IMG/VR virus record: IMGVR_UViG_3300018906_000007
Span: 1 to 30,076 of that record
Length of the DNA stretch: 30,076 nucleotides
Reading direction: 5' to 3' (one strand)
Source of the DNA: a virus
Under the pieces are notes generated by a model that did no database searches, had not been told where the DNA came from, and saw only the letters and a list, made by a program, of their open reading frames with translations. The position numbers and the translations under genes are program-made. This document shows positions 1-7,743 of the stretch, piece by piece (within the stretch, counting starts at the first letter, position 1; each line of letters begins with the position of its first letter).

Positions 1-1
1 C

Positions 2-1180
2 GCCTACCCCGCGATCGACACCCTCGAGGACATCCAGGCGCTGTGGGGCACCGAGCCTCCGGTGCTGTACAAGGTGGAAGACGTCGAAGAGATCGCTGCA
101 TCCGGCAGCGGCTTCAAGGCAAGGAAGGTGGATGAGGTGCCGAACTGGCTCCGGAAGAAGGAGGTCGCTGCTGCGGCCACCGAGATCAAGGCGTCGGTCT
201 CCCTGGACACCGTCCGCCGCTCCTACTACGAAGGGCTCGACGCCAGCCAGATGTGGTGGTGGATCCGAGAGGTCCGCGTCAACCCGCTGAGCCTGATCGT
301 CGACGACGACGAGGGCGGGCTGTACGAGATCCCCGTCACCGCCGGCACCGACGACACGGTGAGCTTCGGCGAGCCGAAGAGCGTCAAGATCGAGTACGTC
401 GCCGCGAGCGGCGCACCCGTCCCTGAGCGTCCGCCGGGCCAGGTCCTGGCGGCGATGTACGACAAGCCCGAGGAGACGGGTCGCACTTCCCGCCTCGAAG
501 GTGCCGTCGAGGACGCTACCATGGCGTCCTCCCCTCCCACCAAGAAGGAGCCGTCCAACATGGACCTCACCGCAGAGGAGCTGGCAGCGCTCGGCCTCAC
601 GGCCGATGCGACTCGCGAGCAGATCTCGGCGGCGATCCTCGGTCAGCGCCAGGAGGGGACGCCCGACGACGGCAACCCCGCCTCGCAGCCGGAGACGCCC
701 GCCACCGAGCCGGGTGCTCAGCCCGCAACGAGCCCCGACTACGTGCAGCCCCCGCCGGGCGTGCCCGCAGGCGAGCCCGTCGCAGTCCCGCAGCAGGCGG
801 TCATCCCCGAGGGCATGGCCCTCATCGACGAGCCCACGCTGGCCGAGCTGCGCCAGGGGGTGGCTGCTTCGACGCAGCTCGTCCAGCGTCAGGCCCAGCG
901 CGACCGGGACGAGATCCTGGACAACGCCATCCGTGCCGGCAAGTTCGGTCCGGGTCGCCGGAAGCACTACGAGGGTCTGCTGCTCAGCGACCCCCTCGGC
1001 GGCAAGGCCACCATCGCCAGCCTGGAGCCGGGCCTGGTGCCCGTCGCCGAGACGGTCGCGGCCAGCGTCGGCAGCACCGAGCAGGTCGAGGACACCACGT
1101 CCTACCCGACCGGCTGGAAGACCTCGGTCGCGGCGACCCGCCGTGGCCTCTCCGACCGCGTGAAGGTGGTGAACGACTAG
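2..1180 (+). CDS. Capsid scaffold / maturation-protease-like protein (5' truncated)
   Basis: The frame is open to the left edge, so the true start lies outside the window; 392 residues are visible. The middle part (Trp-rich WWWIREV, then VDDDEGGLY and a GEPKSVKIEYVA stretch) resembles a domain common in actinophage proteins encoded just before the capsid gene. The last 200 residues have scaffold character: acidic, then a Pro/Ala/Gln-rich linker, then a helical segment with many charges and an SLEPGLVPV-type motif near the C-terminus, as in Mu gpI-like protease/scaffold proteins. I see no certain protease active site in the visible part, so scaffold is the safer reading. It ends with TAG overlapping the next GTG by one base. 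Its place before the head protein and the major capsid protein fits a role inside the procapsid. Confidence 0.65.
   Translation, partial: AYPAIDTLEDIQALWGTEPPVLYKVEDVEEIAASGSGFKARKVDEVPNWLRKKEVAAAATEIKASVSLDTVRRSYYEGLDASQMWWWIREVRVNPLSLIVDDDEGGLYEIPVTAGTDDTVSFGEPKSVKIEYVAASGAPVPERPPGQVLAAMYDKPEETGRTSRLEGAVEDATMASSPPTKKEPSNMDLTAEELAALGLTADATREQISAAILGQRQEGTPDDGNPASQPETPATEPGAQPATSPDYVQPPPGVPAGEPVAVPQQAVIPEGMALIDEPTLAELRQGVAASTQLVQRQAQRDRDEILDNAIRAGKFGPGRRKHYEGLLLSDPLGGKATIASLEPGLVPVAETVAASVGSTEQVEDTTSYPTGWKTSVAATRRGLSDRVKVVND
560..1180 (+). CDS. Probable internally initiated scaffold protein (206 aa, in frame)
   Basis: Inside the larger gene an ATG at 560, in the same frame, follows a strong ribosome binding site (AAGGAG at 545-550, nine bases before the ATG). 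The product would begin MDLTAEELAALGL and contain only the Pro-rich linker and the helical C-terminal scaffold part. Mu (gpI/gpZ) and lambda (C/Nu3) make their scaffold this way, from an in-frame internal start inside the protease gene. The site is seen in the sequence; that it is used is inference. Confidence 0.5.
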   Translation: MDLTAEELAALGLTADATREQISAAILGQRQEGTPDDGNPASQPETPATEPGAQPATSPDYVQPPPGVPAGEPVAVPQQAVIPEGMALIDEPTLAELRQGVAASTQLVQRQAQRDRDEILDNAIRAGKFGPGRRKHYEGLLLSDPLGGKATIASLEPGLVPVAETVAASVGSTEQVEDTTSYPTGWKTSVAATRRGLSDRVKVVND

Positions 1181-1575
1181 TGCCCGCCAACGAGCTCATC
1201 CCGTTCAAGGAGCACGCCGATCGGCTGACGTGCACTCCGAGCACGGCGGTCATCGGCAAGCGGTTCGTCAGCCTCGCTGGCGACCGTCAGGCCGACGGCA
1301 CCTACACCATCGCCCCCAGCGCCAACGCCGGCAAGGCCCTCGGCGTGGCGTGCTGGGACGCGGGCGTCGGTGCGAAGGTGACGGTCGTCTCGGTGGATGC
1401 CGGCGACATCGTCCCGGTCCGGGCGGGTGCAGCGCTGACTGCTGGCGCGAGCGTCATGTCCGACGCGACGGGGCAGGCCATCGTCGCTACCGGGGCTGCG
1501 GCTCTCGGCATCTGCATGACCGGCTGCGCTTCCGGCGCGGACGCTCAGATCAAGCTCTCCCGTCACTCGGTCTAG
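1180..1575 (+). CDS. DUF2190-like capsid decoration / head protein
   Basis: This 131-residue protein begins with a GTG that shares its G with the preceding TAG stop. It is rich in Ala, Gly and Val with alternating short beta-type segments (FVSLAGDRQADG, GKALGVACWDAGVGAKVTVV, IVPVRAGAALTAGASVMSDATG). This is the usual pattern of DUF2190 proteins, which sit just upstream of the major capsid gene in many tailed phages and are thought to decorate or stabilise the shell. The size (about 110-135 aa) and position fit. No enzymatic motif is seen. The family call is by pattern and has not been searched. Confidence 0.7.
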   Translation: MPANELIPFKEHADRLTCTPSTAVIGKRFVSLAGDRQADGTYTIAPSANAGKALGVACWDAGVGAKVTVVSVDAGDIVPVRAGAALTAGASVMSDATGQAIVATGAAALGICMTGCASGADAQIKLSRHSV

Positions 1576-1588
1576 GAGGCCACGACAC

Positions 1589-2578
1589 ATGCTCACGCAG
1601 ACGCAGGTCCGCGAGCGCGGGGTCGACCCCCGCTACCTCGCGGCGCTCGCGGAGCTGCCGACCTTCGTCGGTGCCTCCGCAGGCCTGAACCCGGTGGCGC
1701 ACCCGCTCGGTGCGCCGCTCTACACGGGGTCCACCGTGACCGTGGACACGATGCTCCAGCAGCCGACGCGCATCACGTCGTTCCTGATGGACCTCACCCT
1801 CCAGCGCTTCCTGCTGGACCGGCTGTTCGACACCCCCGGCGGTGTCACGGGCGGTGCGGTCGTCTACGACATGGTGACCGAGAACGAGCTGTACCTCGAC
1901 CGCGACGTCGAGCCGGTCAGCCCCGGTGCCGAGTTCCCGATCGTCACCAGCTCGCGGCGAGCTCCGAAGGTCGCTGAGGTCGAGAAGTATGGTGGCAAGT
2001 ACTTCTTCACCGACGAGGCCCGGGACCGCAACGACGCCAGCGCCTTCCGGAACGAGAACATCAAGCTGGGCAACACGATCGTGCGCAAGCTGAACACGCG
2101 CGCCATCGAGGTGCTCAGCGCGGCGATCGCGGCCAACGGCGGCGCGTCCGAGTTCACCGGCAACGACTGGTCGGCGGCCATCCCGGCTGGCTCGAACCCG
2201 AGCCTGCCGGCGCTGACCCCGGGGGCCGACTTCGCCAAGGCGAACCTGCTCGCGGATCAGCGCGAGCTGGGAGTGCGGTTCAACATCGCGCTCGTCAACC
2301 CGGTGCAGATGAACGAGCTGCGCCTGTTCTACCAGGGCAACCTGGCGCAGATGCTGTCCGACAACGGGTTCGACGAGGTCTACGCCTCGAACCGCGTGCC
2401 CGTCGGCCAGGCGTACTTCGTGGCGGAGGGCCAGCTCGGTGAGATGCGCATCGAGCAGCCCCTGGCGACGGAGACCTGGCGCGAGCCCGGCACCCAGCGC
2501 ACCTGGGTGCAGGCGAGCGTCCGTCCGCTGATGTTCGTCAACAACCCGTTCGCGGTCGTCCGCGCTACGGGTCTCTGA
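1589..2578 (+). CDS. Major capsid protein
   Basis: A 329-residue protein with a strong ribosome binding site (AGGAGG, eight bases before the ATG). It follows the scaffold and DUF2190 genes and precedes the connector genes, which is the standard place for the major capsid protein. The N-terminal region contains segments (VDTMLQQPTRITSFLMDLT, GAVVYDMVTENELYLDRDVE) followed by a charged EKYGGKYFFTDEARDRND stretch, typical of HK97-fold capsid proteins of Mu-like and actinobacterial phages. The middle has a long helical segment (IKLGNTIVRKLNTRAIEVL), compatible with the spine helix. The C-terminal half is beta-rich and ends in a conserved-looking P-domain segment. No separate N-terminal delta domain is evident, consistent with a separate scaffold protein. 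Confidence 0.88.
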   Translation: MLTQTQVRERGVDPRYLAALAELPTFVGASAGLNPVAHPLGAPLYTGSTVTVDTMLQQPTRITSFLMDLTLQRFLLDRLFDTPGGVTGGAVVYDMVTENELYLDRDVEPVSPGAEFPIVTSSRRAPKVAEVEKYGGKYFFTDEARDRNDASAFRNENIKLGNTIVRKLNTRAIEVLSAAIAANGGASEFTGNDWSAAIPAGSNPSLPALTPGADFAKANLLADQRELGVRFNIALVNPVQMNELRLFYQGNLAQMLSDNGFDEVYASNRVPVGQAYFVAEGQLGEMRIEQPLATETWREPGTQRTWVQASVRPLMFVNNPFAVVRATGL

Positions 2579-2589
2579 GGGGAGTCCGC

Positions 2590-3318
2590 ATGGCCAAGTA
2601 CACGGTGCGCCACGCGCTCCTGCAGTACCAGAGCAAGAACACCCTCGGGCAGGACACCTACGAGACGGCCTTCCGCAACATGTCCGTCGAGATGGAAGAC
2701 GGCCCGGAGACGGACCGGCTGCTCGGGCTCGGGGCGATCGTCCCCGACGGCGAGGAGCTGAGCCGTCCGGGCCGCATGCTGGCCCTGCCGGAGACCGCCA
2801 CCGACGCGGAGATCCTCAACTGGGTCTCCGGTGCCACCACCCCGGAGGTCGCCGAGCTGGTCTCGGCCCGCCCGGTGATGGCACCCCGGCTGCTCAGTGC
2901 TCAGGAGGCCGTGTCCCAGCGGTTCGCCGAGCAGGCCGAGCTGCTGGGCCAGGCGGCTGAGCAGCCGCCGGTCGTGACCACTCCGGTGGACGTCCTCACG
3001 ACGGACAACGGGCTCGGGCTCACCCCCGCTCCGCAGCCGAGCACCACCGAGTTCCCGGCGGTCAACAGCCCCGGCGACATCGGCGGCAGCCCGGCGGCGA
3101 GCGGTCAGCCCCTCCTGGCGGACGACGGCTCGCTGAGCCCGGACGACGCCGACAAGATCGTGGCCGGTGGCGCTCGTCAGGTCGCCGACTACATCAGCGA
3201 GAACCCGCGTCACGCCCAGGCGGTGCTGGACGCGGAGAGCCGCCGTGGCGAGGACCCCCGGGTCTCCGTCATCCGAGCGGCTCAGGCTGCTGCCGCCTTC
3301 GGGACCGGCACGCAGTAG
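2590..3318 (+). CDS. Hypothetical protein of the head module
   Basis: A 242-residue protein starting 11 bases after the capsid stop, with GGGGAG as ribosome binding site. The first 115 residues look folded and contain a PGRMLALPETATDAEILNWV segment. Residues about 125-175 are low-complexity (Pro, Thr, Gly, Ser), and the end is helical and charged. I recognise similar N-termini in proteins that follow capsid genes in other actinophages, but know no function. It could be a head accessory or head-tail joining protein. It is expressed with the capsid genes. Confidence 0.7.
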   Translation: MAKYTVRHALLQYQSKNTLGQDTYETAFRNMSVEMEDGPETDRLLGLGAIVPDGEELSRPGRMLALPETATDAEILNWVSGATTPEVAELVSARPVMAPRLLSAQEAVSQRFAEQAELLGQAAEQPPVVTTPVDVLTTDNGLGLTPAPQPSTTEFPAVNSPGDIGGSPAASGQPLLADDGSLSPDDADKIVAGGARQVADYISENPRHAQAVLDAESRRGEDPRVSVIRAAQAAAAFGTGTQ

Positions 3319-3326
3319 CTCGAACC

Positions 3327-3845
3327 ATGCCGACCTCGGACTACACCCCGGACGTGGCCAGCGTCGGCGCGCTGCTGCGCGCTCGTACGCGGGACACGAA
3401 CGGGAACGAGATCGGCACCTTCACCGAGCAGACCCGACCGACCGGCGACCAGGTACTCTCGCTCATCCGCACTGCGGTGGGCGACCTGTCGTCGGCGGTC
3501 GGGTCTGATCTCGCTGAGACCTTCCATGTGGCAGCTCAGCAGCTCGCGGTCTACCGGGCCGCAGCGCTCATCGAGCTGTCGTTCTACCCCGAGCAGGTCG
3601 CGCTCGGGCGCTCGCCCTATGCGCAGATCCTCGCGCTGTACAACGACGCGCTGGCCGCGCTGCGGCTGGCTATCGAGGATGCTGGCGGAGAGGTCCCTGG
3701 GGATCCCGGGGGAGAGGCGGGTGGCGTCCCCACCCCCAAGGCCCCTGAGTGGGCCTTCCCGGTCCGAGACGCCCCTCTGGACTACGTGCTGGGCTACCCG
3801 CTCGGCGTGTACGGCGTGCCATGGGCGAGCGGGCTCCACCAGTGA
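3327..3845 (+). CDS. Head-tail connector (adaptor) protein
   Basis: A 172-residue protein, mostly helical, with the typical adaptor opening (YTPDVASVGALLRARTRD) followed by a helix with LSLIRTAVGDL and an AAALIELSFYPEQ segment. This pattern is common in gp6/gp15-type head-tail adaptors of actinophages, small helical proteins that form a ring under the portal. The C-terminal 45 residues are Gly/Pro-rich and probably flexible. It sits between the capsid genes and the tail completion gene, as expected. The ribosome binding site is weak. The stop TGA overlaps the next GTG by four bases (GTGA). Confidence 0.72.
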   Translation: MPTSDYTPDVASVGALLRARTRDTNGNEIGTFTEQTRPTGDQVLSLIRTAVGDLSSAVGSDLAETFHVAAQQLAVYRAAALIELSFYPEQVALGRSPYAQILALYNDALAALRLAIEDAGGEVPGDPGGEAGGVPTPKAPEWAFPVRDAPLDYVLGYPLGVYGVPWASGLHQ

Positions 3846-4300
3846 GGATGACGCTCGAAGTCTTCGGTGAGGTCCAGCTCAGTCGCGAGCTGTTGCGCGT
3901 CGGAGCGAACGCGGCCAACATGCGGCCCGCCTTCGACGAGATCCACGAAGACCTGCTCGACGCTGAGCAGCAGCAGTTCAGCTCCCAGGGCGCTCGCTTC
4001 TCGGGCGGCTGGCGACCGCTCGCGGCCAGCACCGTCGCTGCGAAGGCTCGGGCTGGTCAGGACCCCCGCATCCTCCACCGCACTCTGCGACTCCGCAACT
4101 CTCTGACACAAGCTGGCCACCCCGACCACGTCTACGACGTCGGTGCCGACGAGATGTTCACGGGCTCGCGCGTCTCCTACGGTGTGTACCATCAGCACGG
4201 TGACGAGCCCCGTATGCCTCGTCGTCGACCCTTCGAGCTGGACGCAGCCACCCGTCGCGACATCATGAAGGTCCTCCAGCGCCACCTGCTCGGGTCGTGA
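3842..4300 (+). CDS. Tail completion / virion morphogenesis protein (Mu gpG-like)
   Basis: A 152-residue protein. I place the start at GTG 3842, whose GTGA overlaps the previous stop; the ATG at 3848, two codons later, is equally possible. The frame is open further upstream, but that would overlap the adaptor by 90 bases. The order of motifs matches phage virion morphogenesis proteins (Mu gpG family): FDEIHEDLLDAEQQQFSSQG, then GGWRPLAASTVAAKARAG, then a LHRTLRLRNSLT segment, a VGADEMFTGSRVSYGVYHQHG region and a C-terminal PRRRPFELD. The family is about 150-160 residues and joins or completes head and tail. Confidence 0.82.
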   Translation: MRMTLEVFGEVQLSRELLRVGANAANMRPAFDEIHEDLLDAEQQQFSSQGARFSGGWRPLAASTVAAKARAGQDPRILHRTLRLRNSLTQAGHPDHVYDVGADEMFTGSRVSYGVYHQHGDEPRMPRRRPFELDAATRRDIMKVLQRHLLGS

Positions 4301-4304
4301 CCTC

Positions 4305-4919
4305 ATGAGCAACGCCAACCTGTTCGGCCCGATCGTCACGGGCAAGCAGGTCCGCCGGGCGATGCACGAGCACATCCGGGCGTGGTTCCCCAGCTACCTG
4401 GCTGAAGTGGCCCGGGGCGACGGGCGCGATCCGAGCGCGGTCCCGGTGTTCCGCTCGTACGCCAGCATGCTGGACATGCCGGACGGGCGCTTCCTCGAAG
4501 AGCAGATGCCGGGATGCGTCATCGTTGCGCCGGGCCTACTCGAGACGCCAATCAAGAAGAGTGGTCTGTACATCGTTCGCTGGGCGGTCAACGTCGGAGC
4601 CATCGTCAGCGGTCAGAACAAGGAGAACACGTTCGACCTGAGCGAGCTGTACGCGGCTGCGCTCCGCTCGGCGGTCGTCCAGAACCCGGGTCTGGGAGGC
4701 TTCGCCACGGCGACCGACTGGCTGGGCGAACGGTACGACGAGATCCCCAACGCCATGGAACGGACGCTGGCAGCGGGCACCGTTCAGTTCAGCGTCGAGG
4801 TCCAGGGGGCGGTCGACAGCCGTGAAGGCCCTGACGCCCCGCTCGCTGATCCCGTCCCAGACCCCGGTCTGCGCGGTACCTTTGCCGCCGTAGACGCCGT
4901 CATCCAGCGCAAGGAGTAG
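4305..4919 (+). CDS. Tail terminator-like protein
   Basis: A 204-residue protein between the tail completion gene and the sheath. The opening (GKQVRRAMHEHIRAWFPSYLAEVARGDG) and the central beta-rich part (GLYIVRWAVNVGAIVSG, then DLSELYAAALRSAVVQNPGL) match the general layout of tail terminator / minor tail proteins that cap the tail tube at the head end. The C-terminal segment (GTVQFSVEVQGAVDSREGP) is the usual closing beta strand region. The call depends on layout and position more than on a unique motif. Confidence 0.6.
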   Translation: MSNANLFGPIVTGKQVRRAMHEHIRAWFPSYLAEVARGDGRDPSAVPVFRSYASMLDMPDGRFLEEQMPGCVIVAPGLLETPIKKSGLYIVRWAVNVGAIVSGQNKENTFDLSELYAAALRSAVVQNPGLGGFATATDWLGERYDEIPNAMERTLAAGTVQFSVEVQGAVDSREGPDAPLADPVPDPGLRGTFAAVDAVIQRKE

Positions 4920-4926
4920 GAGCCGC

Positions 4927-5154
4927 ATGTCCACCGTCCTGAACGTGGCGGGGCACCCCGTGGACCTCGACAACGGTCGGACGCTTGCGCCCGGCGAGTC
5001 GGTTGAGGACATCGACACCGGCAAGCCCCACAACCGGGTGCTCGTCGTCAGCCGCCAGATCCTGGTGACCGAAGGGTCGACGCCCCGTACCACCCAGCCC
5101 GAGCGCCTCGTCCGAGACGCGGTCCGCCGTACCGAAGGGGAGGACGACCAGTGA
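4927..5154 (+). CDS. Small hypothetical protein upstream of the sheath
   Basis: A 75-residue protein with a good ribosome binding site (GGAG just after the previous stop). It begins with a short beta-type segment (VLNVAGHPVDLDNGRTLAPGE) and ends in a charged tail. In Mu-like phages a protein of similar size (DUF2635) lies directly upstream of the sheath gene. Position and size suggest a counterpart, but I see no sequence motif that proves it. Its stop overlaps the sheath GTG by four bases. Confidence 0.6.
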   Translation: MSTVLNVAGHPVDLDNGRTLAPGESVEDIDTGKPHNRVLVVSRQILVTEGSTPRTTQPERLVRDAVRRTEGEDDQ

Positions 5155-6596
5155 CGACACCCGCCGCACCCGGCACCCAGATCGTCGCCAGGGCTACCCC
5201 GCCGAACCGCAGTGCCGGTTCAGCGACGAGTACCTGGCACATCGCAGCGCTGGCCCAGCGCGGCCCGACCAACGGCGCTCGTCTGCTCCGCAACCTGGGC
5301 GACTACGACCGGGTCTTCGGCAGCCGTGTGAGCTACGGCCAGCGCGACGCCGTCGAGGCGCACTTCCGCAACGGCGGTGGTCTCGTCAACATGATCCGCA
5401 TCGTCGGCCCGGCGGCGACGCTCGCCACGGTGGCGCTGCCCGGCGCGGGGGCTGCGGCCAGCCTGGCCGTCGACGCGATCGGCGAGGGCGTCAGCACCCT
5501 GAGCGTCGACGTCGACGTCACGGGCTCGCTGTTCACCCTCACGGTGTTCGAGGGCTCAACCAAGCTGGAGATCAGCCCGCCTCTGGACACGGTGGCGGCT
5601 GCGGTCAGCTGGAGTCAGAACAGCAACCTCATCCGGGTGCGCGCGACGGGTTCGGTCGTGCCGGTCGCGACGCCCAGCGCGGTGGCACTCGCGGGCGGTG
5701 CGGACGATATCGCGTCTGTGACCGACTCCCACCGACTCGCGGCGCTGAACAAGATCGCCAAGGGTGACGGTGCCGGCCAGGTCAGCATCCCGGGGGCCAC
5801 CACCACGGCGGTCCACATCGGGTTGGCGCAGCACGCGGCGGCGAACAACCGCTTCGCGCTGCTGGACCTCCCCAACAGCGCAACCGAGGGGGACCTCGTC
5901 GCAGCAGCGGACGCCTTCCGAGCGGGAGCGACCGACCACGAGGAGAGCCACGTGTTCTTCTGCGAGGGCTGGCACAGCATCCCGGGGCTGACGGTCGGCA
6001 CCACCCGTACCGTCCCGCCGAGCGCGATCGACAGCGCTCTGATGTCGGTGCGGGACGCAGCTACCGGCAACCCGAACGAGCCCGCAGCCGGGGTCCACGG
6101 TGTGCCCGGGTACTCGCTCGGTCCGGTGCGGCCGGAGTGGTCCGACGAGGCTCGCGCTCGTCTGAACACCGCTGGCGTCAACGTCTTCCGCTACATCGGC
6201 GGGTCGCACCGGCTGTACGGGTACCGCACGGCGGTCGACCCGAACGGGGTCGGTGCGACGTGGCTCAGCGCGAGCAACGCTCGGCTGCGCATGGCGCTCA
6301 TCGCTGAGGCCGACCGCATCGCCGAGCCCTTCGTCTTCAGCCAGGTCACGAAGACGAAGATCTCCGAGTACAACGGCGCGATGACCGGCATGCTGCTCGG
6401 CTACTACACCAAGGGCGCGCTCTTCGGCGACACCCCGGAGGAGGCGTTCATCGTCGACACCGGGCCGCAGGTCAACACCCCGGCGCGCATCGCCGCGCGC
6501 CAGCTCAGCGTGGTCATGGGCGTCCGGATGAGTGAGTTCGCCGAGATCGCCTACATGGAGTTCGTCAAGGTCGCCGTCACGGAGGTGCTCGCATGA
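5151..6596 (+). CDS. Contractile tail sheath protein
   Basis: A 481-residue protein beginning at a GTG that overlaps the preceding stop. The N-terminal part has the sheath opening (STWHIAALAQRGPTNGARLL, then a region describing a circular RVFGSRVSYGQRDAV segment). The C-terminal third has the conserved sheath domain: GVPGYSLGPVRPEW, VNVFRYIGGSHRLYGYRT, and SNARLRMALIAEADRIAEPFVF. It ends with RIAARQLSVVMGVRMSEFAEI and a VKVAVTEVL strand, which hooks into the neighbouring subunit in known sheaths. This gene sets the tail type as contractile. The length is normal for the family. Its last TGA overlaps the tube gene ATG. Confidence 0.9.
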   Translation: MTTPAAPGTQIVARATPPNRSAGSATSTWHIAALAQRGPTNGARLLRNLGDYDRVFGSRVSYGQRDAVEAHFRNGGGLVNMIRIVGPAATLATVALPGAGAAASLAVDAIGEGVSTLSVDVDVTGSLFTLTVFEGSTKLEISPPLDTVAAAVSWSQNSNLIRVRATGSVVPVATPSAVALAGGADDIASVTDSHRLAALNKIAKGDGAGQVSIPGATTTAVHIGLAQHAAANNRFALLDLPNSATEGDLVAAADAFRAGATDHEESHVFFCEGWHSIPGLTVGTTRTVPPSAIDSALMSVRDAATGNPNEPAAGVHGVPGYSLGPVRPEWSDEARARLNTAGVNVFRYIGGSHRLYGYRTAVDPNGVGATWLSASNARLRMALIAEADRIAEPFVFSQVTKTKISEYNGAMTGMLLGYYTKGALFGDTPEEAFIVDTGPQVNTPARIAARQLSVVMGVRMSEFAEIAYMEFVKVAVTEVLA

Positions 6597-6997
6597 GGCA
6601 GGACCAGTGGGCCAACACGGTCTCGATCGACGGCCAGCCGATGGGGGTGTGGGACACGCTCGCTGGCGGCGGCTCGGGCAGCGACAACACCGTCTACCGG
6701 CCCGGCGGCATGTCGCCGCAGGTGTCGCTCGGAGGCCCGCGCACCATCGCCGAGATCACGCTCGGGCGGCTCATCAGCCGCGAGGACTGGGACTACATGC
6801 ACCAACTGATGAACCGCACCGGGCAGGCTCGGGCCACCGTCAGCCGTCAGCCTCTGGACGAGGACGGCAACCCGTGGGGTCGCCCGCTCACCTACACGGG
6901 CATCGTCAGCAACTGCAACCCGGGCGACACCGACAGCAACAGCTCGGATGCCCAGGTCTGGGAGATCACCGTGACACCCGAGGGGAGCGTGGCCTAG
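6593..6997 (+). CDS. Tail tube protein
   Basis: A 134-residue protein directly after the sheath (ATGA overlap), the standard place for the tube subunit of contractile tails. It is beta-rich with segments typical of P2 FII / T4 gp19-type tubes: a VSIDGQPMGVWDTLAGG opening, a central ISREDWDYMHQLM helix, an RATVSRQPLDEDGN turn and a closing VWEITVTPEG strand. The size is normal for the family. It polymerises into the inner tube around the tape measure. Confidence 0.82.
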   Translation: MRQDQWANTVSIDGQPMGVWDTLAGGGSGSDNTVYRPGGMSPQVSLGGPRTIAEITLGRLISREDWDYMHQLMNRTGQARATVSRQPLDEDGNPWGRPLTYTGIVSNCNPGDTDSNSSDAQVWEITVTPEGSVA

Positions 6998-6999
6998 CA

Positions 7000-7506
7000 A
7001 TGTCGGAGCAGGAGAGCACGATCAGCACGGGCGGGCTCAGCATCCTCAGCAACATGAAGGAGCGTCGCCAGCAGGTCCTCGCGGCACAGGAGCTCCCCCT
7101 GCCTGTGCCGCGATGGACCGACCCGGTCATCGTCGTGAAGTACAAGCCTCTGCCGCACGAGCTGATCCGTTCCAGCCAGACCCGGCTGGACGCAGCACCG
7201 AAGGCGAAGCGAGCCGCGATGGAGGTCGACCTCAACGCCGACCTGCTGATCAAGGGCTGCACGGCTGTGGTCGCCGTGATCGACGACCGCGAGTACTCGC
7301 TGCGCTCGGGCGACCCCGAGGGCGAGCCGACGTTGTTCGACGCTGACCTCGCCGAGAACCTCGGGCTCGACGACAGCGCGAAGGCCCGCGACGTGGTTCG
7401 GGCGCTGTTCATCACCGAGCCGGACATCATCAGTGCGGCCCAGTCTCTGATCACGTGGTCCGGCTACAAGGAGACCGAAGCGGACGACTCCCTCCGGGGG
7501 GAATGA
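7000..7506 (+). CDS. Tail assembly chaperone, upstream frame product
   Basis: A 168-residue protein between tube and tape measure. The sequence shows a charged N-terminus, a short beta segment (PVIVVKYKPLPHELI) and an acidic helical end, with LVRALFITEP-like features typical of the first gene of tail assembly chaperone pairs. The frame ends at TGA 7504-7506, right after a run of six G (7496-7501). A second frame continues from there to the tape measure gene, the standard arrangement for a programmed frameshift. AGGGGA lies upstream of ATG 7000 at a rather long distance. The chaperones bind the tape measure during tail assembly and are absent from the virion. Confidence 0.78.
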   Translation: MSEQESTISTGGLSILSNMKERRQQVLAAQELPLPVPRWTDPVIVVKYKPLPHELIRSSQTRLDAAPKAKRAAMEVDLNADLLIKGCTAVVAVIDDREYSLRSGDPEGEPTLFDADLAENLGLDDSAKARDVVRALFITEPDIISAAQSLITWSGYKETEADDSLRGE

Positions 7507-7733
7507 GAAGGGGACCCCTCCGTGCCAGCATCAAGGAGGGCGCGCTGGCCCTCGAGCACGGGTGGGATCCCCTACACTACCTGGACCTGAGCCACGAAGA
7601 TCGCCTGGTCGCCCGGGAGATCCTCCAGCTCGCAGCCGACAACAAGGCAGAGGAGCGGCAAGCGTTCTTCAAGAGCATGTCGAACGCTGTGCAGAACGGC
7701 GTAGCGCGAGCGTTCAAGCCGAAGGGCAACTAG
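7000..7733 (+). CDS. Tail assembly chaperone, -1 frameshift fusion product
   Basis: The second frame (7500-7733) has no good ribosome binding site and is best read as a -1 frameshift extension of the chaperone. The slip site is the G run at 7496-7501 followed by AA. With GGG 7498-7500 in the P site the ribosome can move back one base onto another GGG and read GGA ATG AGA. The join 7000-7500 plus 7500-7733 gives 244 residues. The extension contains ASIKEGALALEHGWDPLHYL and a HEDRLVAREI helix and ends just before the tape measure. An ATG at 7503 (overlapping the TGA) could alternatively start a separate short protein. Confidence 0.65.
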
Positions 7734-7743
7734 GAGGCGGGCA

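Noticed and set aside
7455-7502. GTG 7455 as an independent start of the second chaperone frame
   Set aside because: It has no ribosome site and lies inside the first chaperone gene. The G run and the position before the tape measure favour a frameshift product.
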